Below are positions 1 to 5,046 of a DNA stretch of 11,366 bases, in pieces. The DNA is from JADFOB01 sp964651325 (GTDB lineage: Bacteria > Planctomycetota > Phycisphaerae > UBA1845). Location: positions 1-11,366 of the forward strand of contig CAZYXP010000123.1 in the NCBI GenBank assembly GCA_964651325.1, written 5' to 3'. A model generated the notes under the pieces. The model did not search any database. It was not told the DNA's origin and worked only from the letters and a program-made list of their open reading frames with translations. The translations under genes and the position numbers were made by a program. How positions within the stretch are numbered: the first letter of the stretch is position 1; each line of letters starts with the position of its first letter.

Positions 1-1
1 C

Positions 2-64
2 CCGATGGAATACAACGGTATTCCAGCCACAACGGAGTATGAACTGACGAACCCGAGGCATTGA
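2..64 (+). CDS. C-terminal tail of an unidentified upstream ORF (partial)
   Basis: The reading frame open from position 2 encodes about 20 residues (ending in TEYELTNPRH) and stops at TGA 62-64. The stop lies 15 bp before the ATG of the HEPN gene, a spacing typical of an operon, so this may be the end of a preceding gene of the same module. An internal ATG at 5 could also make it a tiny ORF. I do not recognise the peptide, and the segment is too short to assign a function or to be sure it is coding. Confidence 0.3.
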   Translation, partial: PMEYNGIPATTEYELTNPRH

Positions 65-79
65 ATTGGGCGTGTCCTT

Positions 80-526
80 ATGGCACCGCAGCTTTCGAAG
101 ACGCCGGTCATCAGCAGAAATGATCTGAAGACCATAGGAGATGCACGTTTGGCGGAAGCGGGTGTCCTGCGTGCCAACGGCCTGTATGCCGGCGCCGTGT
201 ATCTTGGCGGATACGCGGTGGAGTGCTATCTCAAGGCGGCGATTTGCCATACGCTCGGGTGGGACCAGTTGCGAGGGACGTTTAAGACACACGATCTTGA
301 GAGTCTCATGTTGCACTCCGGGTTTGATGCTGAGTTGCGCGGACACCCGCAGCTCGTGGAGTACTTTGCGAAAATCTGCGAGACATGGGCCTTGGAACGG
401 GCGGACAACGTTCGGTATCGATGTCCCACGGATGATGATGAGGGCACGGCGAAGAGGTTTTTCGAGTGGGTCGAAGACCCCGACCGGGGAATCGTACCAT
501 GGTTGCGAAAGATGATGTTGAAGTAG
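80..526 (+). CDS. HEPN-domain protein
   Basis: The product is 148 residues, soluble and all-helical in appearance. Residues about 13-55 show the pattern of the first two HEPN helices: a DARLAEAGVLRANGLYAGAVY-like stretch (split around residue 30), followed by GGYAVECYLKAAI, the small-residue/aromatic helix typical of HEPN proteins. A THDLESLM segment follows (residues about 70-77). HEPN proteins are often RNases or toxin/partner subunits of two-gene modules. I do not see the catalytic R-x4-6-H motif: the helix where I would expect it reads ERADNVRYRCP without a His, so an RNase role is not supported. No convincing Shine-Dalgarno precedes ATG 80. The next gene starts inside its 3' end, with a 28-bp overlap, so the two are probably translated together. 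The domain call is fairly secure, but the function is unknown. Confidence 0.72.
   Translation: MAPQLSKTPVISRNDLKTIGDARLAEAGVLRANGLYAGAVYLGGYAVECYLKAAICHTLGWDQLRGTFKTHDLESLMLHSGFDAELRGHPQLVEYFAKICETWALERADNVRYRCPTDDDEGTAKRFFEWVEDPDRGIVPWLRKMMLK
486..490 (+). promoter_or_regulatory. Ribosome-binding site supporting ATG 499
   Basis: GGGGA lies 8 nt before ATG 499 and inside the end of the HEPN gene. It favours this ATG over the in-frame GTG at 466 and supports independent or coupled re-initiation on the overlapping second gene. Confidence 0.45.
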
Positions 527-786
527 CGCAGGGTGCTATCGAAGACGCGCTTCGTGAGTTGGTATGCCATAGCCCAAGCGACGTTGTATCGGTTTTCGAA
601 TCCCAGTGGGGGCACTTGCGGGCCATCGTGGGCAGCGACATTTTTCAGAGCAAGGGCTTGGGCGAAAGGCAAGAGATGGTTTGGGACTTCCTTAGGGGCA
701 AGGTGGACCCTTCTCATTTGGTGCATCTTTATGGCGTGCATGTGATGGACATTGCGGAATACAAGAGAAACGTGAGGTCGGCGTAG
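499..786 (+). CDS. Small BolA-like protein, partner of the HEPN gene
   Basis: The product is 95 residues from ATG 499, with a GGGGA ribosome-binding site at 486-490. A GTG at 466 would add 11 residues but lacks that site. By eye the chain follows the BolA/IbaG plan. An N-terminal helix (AIEDALRELV, about 13-22) comes first, then a strand pair (residues about 29-44), and then SDIFQSKGLGERQEMVWDFL (46-65), which matches the family core SDAFEGKSLxxRHRLVYxAL. The C-terminal VHLYGVHVMDIAEYK (75-89) resembles VHALSIKAYTxxEW, with His76 at the position of the conserved BolA His. BolA proteins partner with monothiol glutaredoxins in iron-sulfur handling or act as stress regulators. This one is divergent, and its overlap with a HEPN gene suggests a dedicated two-protein module. 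The similarity is recalled and not searched. Confidence 0.5.
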   Translation: MVAKDDVEVAQGAIEDALRELVCHSPSDVVSVFESQWGHLRAIVGSDIFQSKGLGERQEMVWDFLRGKVDPSHLVHLYGVHVMDIAEYKRNVRSA

Positions 787-800
787 CCGATTGGGTGTGT

Positions 801-818
801 CCGGAGGCGTTTCTCCGG
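801..818 (+). promoter_or_regulatory. Small hairpin enclosing the nuoD Shine-Dalgarno-like sequence
   Basis: CCGGAG (801-806) and CTCCGG (813-818) form a perfect 6-bp stem with a GCGTTT loop. The GGAG of the left arm is the only Shine-Dalgarno-like sequence in the 39-nt gap between the BolA-like gene and nuoD, so folding would bury it. No T-run follows, which argues against an intrinsic terminator. It could be a translational control element or an incidental palindrome. Confidence 0.35.
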
Positions 819-825
819 CAGCTTG

Positions 826-2049
826 ATGGCGGTCGCAATGGCTCTGACCACGACGAACACGACAATGGAAAGCCTTCCCGATTTACTGACAAGCGATGAC
901 CGGCGCGAGCAGGGCGACCTCCGCACGGAGGAGATGCTGGTCAACATGGGGCCGCAGCACCCGTCGACCCACGGCGTGCTGCGCGTCGTGTTGCGTACCG
1001 ATGGCGAAATGGTACTCGAGGCCGTGCCGCATATCGGCTACCTCCATCGCTGCGCGGAAAAAATCGGCGAAAGCCTCGCGCCGTACCAATACATACCCTA
1101 CACCGACCGCATGGACTACCTCGCGGGGATGAACAACAATCAGGCTTTTGCCGTTGCCGTGGAGAAGCTCTGCGGCATCGAGATTCCCGAGCGAGCCAAG
1201 GTGCTTCGCGTCATTTTCGCGGAGCTGAACCGGATTGCGTCGCATCTGGTGGCGCTGGGCACGTACGGCCTGGACATGGGCGCGTTCACACCGTTTCTCT
1301 ATTGCTTCCGCGAACGGGAGATGATTCTCGATCTGTTTGAAGCGGCCTGCGGCGCTCGGCTCACGTATAGTTACATCACGGTGGGCGGGGTCCACGAGGA
1401 CTTGCCGGCCGGTTGGATAGAGCGATGCGCCGAGTTCTTGGATTACTTCGAGCCGAAGATCGAAGACTACAACAACCTGCTGAGCTTCAACCATATTTTC
1501 GTCAAGCGGACCGCACGGATCGGCGTGTTTTCACCCGAGGAAGCGGTGGCGTTTGGGCTAACCGGGCCGGTGCTGCGCGCCAGCGGCGTGCGTTGGGATT
1601 TGCGCAAGATTCGCCCATACGACGGATATGAAACCTACGAATTCGACGTGCCCATCGGTCAGCCCGGCGGCGTGGATGAATTTCCCCGCGGTGTTGAAGT
1701 GGGGGACTGCTGGAACAGGTATTACGTCCGCGTCCTTGAAATGATTCAATCCGTGCGCATCATACGACAGGCATTCGAACGGATCGAGCCGGGCGATACG
1801 GAGGCCAAAAAGCTCAAGGGCCTCAAACTGCCCGATGCCGAGAGCTATTTCGAGATTGAAAACCCGCGGGGCCACCTGGGCTTTTACGTTCGCGGCGATG
1901 GGTCGGCCATTCCCGCGCGGGTCAAAGCGCGCGGGCCGAGCTTTTGCAACCTGTCGATCTTAAATCACTGCTGCCGCAACGTGTTACTGGCCGACGTGCC
2001 GGCGATTGTGGGGAGCTTGGACGTCGTGATGGGCGAGGTGGATCGCTGA
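826..2049 (+). CDS. nuoD: NADH-quinone oxidoreductase subunit D (NuoD, 49-kDa subunit)
   Basis: NuoD is the quinone-site subunit of the complex I peripheral arm, facing the cytoplasm at the membrane junction. The 407-residue product is a normal family length. It contains NMGPQHPSTHGVLR (40-53), the HIGYLHRCAEK signature (69-79) and the conserved C-terminal GSLDVVMGEVDR. The residues known to bind quinone in Thermus (His38, Tyr87, Asp139) correspond to His49, Tyr98 and Asp150, all with one constant offset, so the active site looks intact. I chose ATG 826 over the TTG at 823. In-frame ATGs at 838 and 865 are also possible, because the first 30 or so residues are not conserved and the only Shine-Dalgarno-like GGAGG (803-807) is about 18 nt upstream of 826. 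The stop TGA overlaps the ATG of a spacer ORF. nuoA, B and C do not precede it, as they usually do; a HEPN/BolA-like pair does. Confidence 0.97.
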   Translation: MAVAMALTTTNTTMESLPDLLTSDDRREQGDLRTEEMLVNMGPQHPSTHGVLRVVLRTDGEMVLEAVPHIGYLHRCAEKIGESLAPYQYIPYTDRMDYLAGMNNNQAFAVAVEKLCGIEIPERAKVLRVIFAELNRIASHLVALGTYGLDMGAFTPFLYCFREREMILDLFEAACGARLTYSYITVGGVHEDLPAGWIERCAEFLDYFEPKIEDYNNLLSFNHIFVKRTARIGVFSPEEAVAFGLTGPVLRASGVRWDLRKIRPYDGYETYEFDVPIGQPGGVDEFPRGVEVGDCWNRYYVRVLEMIQSVRIIRQAFERIEPGDTEAKKLKGLKLPDAESYFEIENPRGHLGFYVRGDGSAIPARVKARGPSFCNLSILNHCCRNVLLADVPAIVGSLDVVMGEVDR

Positions 2050-2120
2050 TGGGCGGGCAACCGGGCATGGCAATGCAACCGGACATGACCGTGAAGCCGG
2101 GCATGGCCGTGCGGCGTGGG
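2049..2120 (+). repeat. 18-bp degenerate tandem repeat, four units
   Basis: Four consecutive 18-bp units start at 2049, 2067, 2085 and 2103. Each begins with ATG, and the first three share a ...AaCCGGgC-type ending: ATGGGCGGGCAACCGGGC, ATGGCAATGCAACCGGAC, ATGACCGTGAAGCCGGGC. The fourth (ATGGCCGTGCGGCGTGGG) is more diverged. In the spacer ORF each unit encodes a hexapeptide starting with Met. The array begins exactly at the base after the nuoD reading frame would otherwise end. Confidence 0.75.
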
Positions 2121-2276
2121 ATCGCGCGAAGGCGAAGCGTTTCCACCCGAGCGGCGGGCTTTAGCCCGCGCGGCCGTGCGGCTGGGACGTTTTCGAGCAG
2201 CGCGAATATGAGTAACGCGATATTGAGCCACAGCCGAGGGCGGCTGGGCTACATGGTGAATGGAGTTTGCGCGTGA
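2049..2276 (+). CDS. Spacer ORF coupled to both nuoD and nuoH, unknown product
   Basis: This is a 75-codon ORF. Its ATG overlaps the nuoD stop (TGATG, 2047-2051) and its TGA overlaps the nuoH GTG start (GTGA, 2273-2276). The first 24 residues are four hexapeptide units (MGGQPG, MAMQPD, MTVKPG, MAVRRG) encoded by an 18-bp tandem repeat. Residues 34-42 (RAAGFSPRG) are encoded by a palindromic dispersed repeat. The remainder (residues about 50-75) has no recognisable domain, signal peptide or membrane helix. It occupies the place where nuoE, F and G lie in a canonical operon, but I see no resemblance to them. It may be a real small protein, or a ribosome-threading spacer that keeps nuoH translationally coupled to nuoD after repeat invasion. 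The overlaps are seen directly; that it is translated is inferred. Confidence 0.35.
   Translation: MGGQPGMAMQPDMTVKPGMAVRRGIARRRSVSTRAAGFSPRGRAAGTFSSSANMSNAILSHSRGRLGYMVNGVCA
2148..2173 (+). repeat. Palindromic dispersed repeat, copy 1 (nuoD-nuoH junction)
   Basis: A 26-nt element centred on GCGGGCTTTAGCCCGC (2154-2169) has a 7-bp stem, a 2-nt loop, an asymmetric CGAGC left flank and a GCGG right flank. It matches copy 2 (3966-3991) at 24 of 26 positions. In the spacer ORF it encodes RAAGFSPRG. It resembles the REP-type palindromes scattered in many planctomycete genomes; that family link is recalled, not searched. Confidence 0.8.
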
Positions 2277-3847
2277 GCGATTACACGCTGCCGTGGAATC
2301 GAAAGCGGGAAGTGCCTTTGGGCTTGGTGGGCGGCATGGTCGCCTCGATGGCCAAGCTGGTCTACGCCCTGGCCGCGCCGATCGTTTCGGCCACGGCCGG
2401 GATGATTCTGATTTCCGCCGTCATCACCGTTTGCTTCGGTGTGTGGATTCACGCGTTGGTCTTCGGATTCATCGACGTCAATATCCTTCAGCGAGCAGGT
2501 GAAATGGGCGTGATCGCCGAGCCGTTTGCCTACCTTTCCCCGAGCACCTGGGGTCTGCCGCCGTCGGTCATCGGGGAAATGCTGATGGCGACGGGCGGCC
2601 TCGCGGCGGATCAATCGGGTGTACTTCAATACTTGGCGTGGCCGGTTCAATTCGGTTTCTTGCGGGATTTTATTGCCTTTGGCGCGATCTTCGGCCTGTT
2701 CAATCTCATTCCTGTCTACACCATCTGGTGGGAGCGCAAGGTGGCGGGGCGGATTCAATCGCGGTTGGGTCCGATGCGGGTTGGCGGCTGGCATGGCTGG
2801 GCGCAAACCCCGGCCGACGGCATCAAGCTCTTGCTCAAAGAAGATCTGATTCCCGAGGGCGCCGACGGGCCGCTTTTCCGGGTCGCACCGTATTTTGCGT
2901 TGATCCCGGCCGCGCTGGCGTTTGTGGCGCTGCCGTTCGGGGCGACGTACGTTTTTCGCGAATTGGATGTGGCGTTGGTGTTCATCTTGGCCATGCTCGG
3001 CGTCGAGGTGCTCGGCGTGATCCTCGCCGGGTGGGCGTCGAACAACAAGTGGAGCATGTACGGCGCGATGCGTGAAGCATGCCAGATGGTTTCGTATGAA
3101 ATCCCCATGGGGCTGGCGCTGTTGGTGCCGGTGCTTTGCGTGGGCACGCTGAGTCTCCGCGCGATCGGCGAGGATCAGTCGGGCGGATGGTTTTCCTGGC
3201 TGGCGTTTCGCAATCCGTTTACGTTTGTGGCCTTTATCGCTTACTTCATCGCATCCCTTGCAAGTTGCAAACGGGCGCCGTTCGATCTGCCGGAGTCGGA
3301 GAGCGAACTGGTCGCGGGCTTTCACACCGAGTATTCCGGATTCCGCTGGAGCCTGTTCTTCTTCGCCGAGTACACGGCCATGTTCGTGGTGGCCGCGCTG
3401 GCGAGCATTCTGTTTTTGGGCGGTTGGAATTCGCCCTTGCCGTCCGCGTGGGGTGACGTGTTGGGCGACGCATGGTGGGCCCTGGGTCTCAAGGGGTTGC
3501 TCTTTGATGGTCCGATTTGGCTGATGCTCAAGGCGGTGTTCTTCATCTACTTGCAGTTGTGGCTGCGTTGGACGTTGCCTCGGATTCGGATCGATCAGGT
3601 GCTCTACGCTTGTATTCAGGTCTTACTTCCGCTGACGATGCTGACGCTCTTCGGCACGACGATCTGGGTCTGGGCCTCGACGAGCGACAACGCCATCTGG
3701 GGCGGTATAGACTTGGTCGCGAACATCTTGCTCGGCCTGGTCGGCATGGTCTTCGTGGCCGGCGGCGTGCTGATCGCCGGATATGGATTCTATCACCGGC
3801 GGCGTTTGGTCGGCAATTTAGTCGTGGACGCGTTACCGGCGTCCTAA
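2273..3847 (+). CDS. nuoH: NADH-quinone oxidoreductase subunit H (NuoH), N-terminally extended
   Basis: NuoH is the integral membrane subunit that forms the quinone chamber with NuoD and NuoB and links it to the proton-pumping arm. The product is 524 residues against about 325 in E. coli. Both family signatures are present: ERKVAGRIQSRLGPMRVG (from Glu154) and PFDLPESESELVAGFHTEY (from Pro336). An N-terminal extension of roughly 118 residues precedes the canonical first helix. It contains a long hydrophobic region (about 30-68) and a polar, Pro/Gly-rich linker. I chose GTG 2273 (MSDYTLPWN) because it forms a GTGA overlap with the upstream spacer ORF; a TTG at 2267 is an alternative adding two residues. 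nuoI, which normally follows, is absent, and nuoJ begins 13 bp after the stop. Confidence 0.96.
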   Translation: MSDYTLPWNRKREVPLGLVGGMVASMAKLVYALAAPIVSATAGMILISAVITVCFGVWIHALVFGFIDVNILQRAGEMGVIAEPFAYLSPSTWGLPPSVIGEMLMATGGLAADQSGVLQYLAWPVQFGFLRDFIAFGAIFGLFNLIPVYTIWWERKVAGRIQSRLGPMRVGGWHGWAQTPADGIKLLLKEDLIPEGADGPLFRVAPYFALIPAALAFVALPFGATYVFRELDVALVFILAMLGVEVLGVILAGWASNNKWSMYGAMREACQMVSYEIPMGLALLVPVLCVGTLSLRAIGEDQSGGWFSWLAFRNPFTFVAFIAYFIASLASCKRAPFDLPESESELVAGFHTEYSGFRWSLFFFAEYTAMFVVAALASILFLGGWNSPLPSAWGDVLGDAWWALGLKGLLFDGPIWLMLKAVFFIYLQLWLRWTLPRIRIDQVLYACIQVLLPLTMLTLFGTTIWVWASTSDNAIWGGIDLVANILLGLVGMVFVAGGVLIAGYGFYHRRRLVGNLVVDALPAS

Positions 3848-3850
3848 GTT

Positions 3851-3856
3851 AAGGAG
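3851..3856 (+). promoter_or_regulatory. Strong Shine-Dalgarno for ATG 3861 of nuoJ
   Basis: AAGGAG sits 4 nt before ATG 3861. It is the best ribosome-binding site in this part of the cluster and is the main reason to place the nuoJ start before the repeat-derived segment instead of at the in-frame GTG codons 4065 or 4080. Confidence 0.6.
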
Positions 3857-3860
3857 CGAC

Positions 3861-4661
3861 ATGCCCGAGCGGCAACTCACTATCAAGCCCCCTTCCGCCG
3901 ATTCGGCGCGTGCGCCCAAAGCGGGTGGATTTGCTTCCACTAAGGCTTTGCACTTTTCCTTGTTCCGAGCCGCGGGCTTCAGCCCGCGCGGTTGCTCGGC
4001 GGGGGAGGCACCAAGGGGGGGCGTCAAGCCGGCCTATGATAAAGGGAAATGCTGCAGCCGGATCGTGCTCTTAGCGACCGTGGTCACGTGGCTGTTCACT
4101 CAGGCGGCGCAGGCCGTTGAACCGGGTCAAGATGCCGGGCTTACCACGGCGGCCGCGCCGGGCGGCCTGCTGGAGGCCGTACTGTTTTACGTTGTGGCCA
4201 CGGGTACGGTGGTCTCGGCGCTCGGTGTTTGTTTCACTACGAATATCGTTCGGATGGCGGTCTGGCTGTTCACCGCGCTGGGCGGCGTGGCCGTGCTTTA
4301 CTTCTTGCTGGCGGCCAATTTTCTTGGGGCGATTCAGTTGATCGTCTACGCTGGCGGAACGCTGATCCTGCTGATCTTCGGGGTCATGCTCACGAGCAAG
4401 TCCCCTTGGGTTCGCTTCACGCCGAAAAAATGGGAATGGGGCGCGGCAATCGTTGTGTGCGGCGGCTTGTTGGTGGTGCTGTGCATGGTGCTGCTGCGGA
4501 CCACGTGGGAGACTTCCACGAGCGCCGTGCCTGGCACCTCGGTGAAGATGTTGGGCGAAGCGCTGATGACTCGATACTTGGTGCCCTTCGAAATCGCCGG
4601 CGTGGTGTTGATGATCGTGATGGTGGGCGCCGCGCATCTCGCGCGGCAGGAGGCGAAGTAG
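3861..4661 (+). CDS. nuoJ: NADH-quinone oxidoreductase subunit J (NuoJ), with repeat-derived N-terminal segment
   Basis: NuoJ is a membrane subunit whose third helix undergoes conformational change during proton coupling. From ATG 3861 the product is 266 residues, against about 184 in E. coli. The family core begins near residue 103 (LLEAVLFYVV) and includes NIVRMAVWLF (128-137) and the diagnostic QLIVYAGGTLILLIFGVML (159-177) with Tyr163; it ends with the usual MIVMVGAAHLARQEAK. Before the core lies a signal-peptide-like stretch (IVLLATVVTWLFT, 68-80, then AQA at 83-85). Residues about 9-55 are low-complexity, and RAAGFSPRG (36-44) comes from a palindromic repeat. The strong Shine-Dalgarno supports this start. 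If translation instead began at GTG 4065, the product would be 198 residues and lack the repeat-derived part. The nuoJ identity is secure, but the start is not. Confidence 0.93.
   Translation: MPERQLTIKPPSADSARAPKAGGFASTKALHFSLFRAAGFSPRGCSAGEAPRGGVKPAYDKGKCCSRIVLLATVVTWLFTQAAQAVEPGQDAGLTTAAAPGGLLEAVLFYVVATGTVVSALGVCFTTNIVRMAVWLFTALGGVAVLYFLLAANFLGAIQLIVYAGGTLILLIFGVMLTSKSPWVRFTPKKWEWGAAIVVCGGLLVVLCMVLLRTTWETSTSAVPGTSVKMLGEALMTRYLVPFEIAGVVLMIVMVGAAHLARQEAK
3883..4030 (+). repeat. Candidate 141-bp in-frame insertion bounded by a 7-bp direct repeat
   Basis: TCAAGCC occurs at 3883-3889 and again at 4024-4030, exactly 141 bp (47 codons) apart and flanking palindromic copy 2. Precise removal would join ATG 3861 and its Shine-Dalgarno to the signal-peptide-like segment in the same frame (N-terminus MPERQLTIKPAYDKGK). 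The direct repeat could be a target-site duplication or coincidence, since 7 bp is short. The segment also has loosely complementary inner ends, CCCCCTT near 3889-3895 and AAGGGGGG at 4013-4020. Confidence 0.3.
3966..3991 (+). repeat. Palindromic dispersed repeat, copy 2 (5' part of nuoJ)
   Basis: The element is centred on CGCGGGCTTCAGCCCGCG (3971-3988), an 8-bp stem with a 2-nt loop. It has the same CGAGC left and GCGG right flanks as copy 1, from which it differs at 2 of 26 positions. Both differences fall at third codon positions, so the encoded peptide RAAGFSPRG is identical in the two hosts. It lies where nuoI would be in a canonical operon, or within the 5' part of nuoJ if ATG 3861 is the start. 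Confidence 0.8.
4647..4653 (+). promoter_or_regulatory. Ribosome-binding site for nuoK inside the nuoJ end
   Basis: CAGGAGG within the last codons of nuoJ lies 12 nt before the nuoK ATG. A weaker GTAGGG overlaps the nuoJ stop. The arrangement fits coupled translation of nuoJ and nuoK. Confidence 0.45.
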
Positions 4662-4665
4662 GGCT

Positions 4666-4977
4666 ATGGTCATCGGTTTGACTCATTACCTCGTCGTGGC
4701 CGCCGTGCTCTTTTGCACGGGGCTGTTTACGATGATGACCAAGCGCAACGCCATCGGCATTCTGATCGGGGTTGAGTTGGTTTTGAACAGCGCCAACGTG
4801 AACTTCGCGGCGTTTGATCGCTTCGGCGAGGCGTCGCGGTTTGATGGGCAGATCATGGCGATATTTGTCATCGTACTGGCCGCGGCGGAAGCGGCGCTGG
4901 CCGTGGGCATCTGCATCAACGTGTACAAGAATCTCTCGTCGGTCGATGTGGATCTGGCGGCGAGTTTGCAGGGTTGA
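4666..4977 (+). CDS. nuoK: NADH-quinone oxidoreductase subunit K (NuoK)
   Basis: NuoK is a three-helix membrane subunit related to MrpC/MnhC that forms part of the fourth proton channel next to NuoJ. The product is 103 residues, a normal length. It starts with VIGLTHYLVVAAVLFCTGLF, then RNAIGILIGVELVLNSANVNF. The two buried glutamates needed for pumping (Glu36 and Glu72 in E. coli) correspond to Glu37 and Glu75. The start is 5 bp after the nuoJ stop. The protein shows nothing abnormal and is one of the few subunits here without an insertion. Confidence 0.97.
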   Translation: MVIGLTHYLVVAAVLFCTGLFTMMTKRNAIGILIGVELVLNSANVNFAAFDRFGEASRFDGQIMAIFVIVLAAAEAALAVGICINVYKNLSSVDVDLAASLQG

Positions 4978-5046
4978 ACATGGGTCGGGCCGTTGGCGCG
5001 GCGCTCGATCGGAATCCAATGCCACGAGTGAATTGAGTTTTCATTG
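4978..5046 (+). other. nuoK-nuoL spacer, no clear signal
   Basis: This 69-bp gap has no strong Shine-Dalgarno for nuoL, no convincing terminator and no copy of the palindromic repeat. It can encode only an 18-residue ORF (ATG 4980 to TGA 5036), which I do not call a gene. Confidence 0.4.

Noticed and set aside
801..818. Intrinsic terminator after the BolA-like gene
   Set aside because: The stem is only 6 bp and is followed by GCAGCTTGATGG, not a T-run, so a terminator call is not supported.
2049..2276. Remnant of nuoE, nuoF or nuoG in the nuoD-nuoH gap
   Set aside because: No Cys-rich Fe-S, FMN or NADH-binding motif is visible in any frame; the segment is repeat-derived or unrecognised.
2249..3325. 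Long minus-strand ORF of 358 codons opposite nuoH
   Set aside because: It is rich in Arg, His, Gln and Pro with no domain pattern, and lies antisense to a clearly conserved nuoH. It is the usual shadow of GC-rich coding DNA.
4980..5036. 18-codon ORF between nuoK and nuoL
   Set aside because: No ribosome-binding site of its own, no recognisable sequence, and it fits by chance in a 69-bp spacer.
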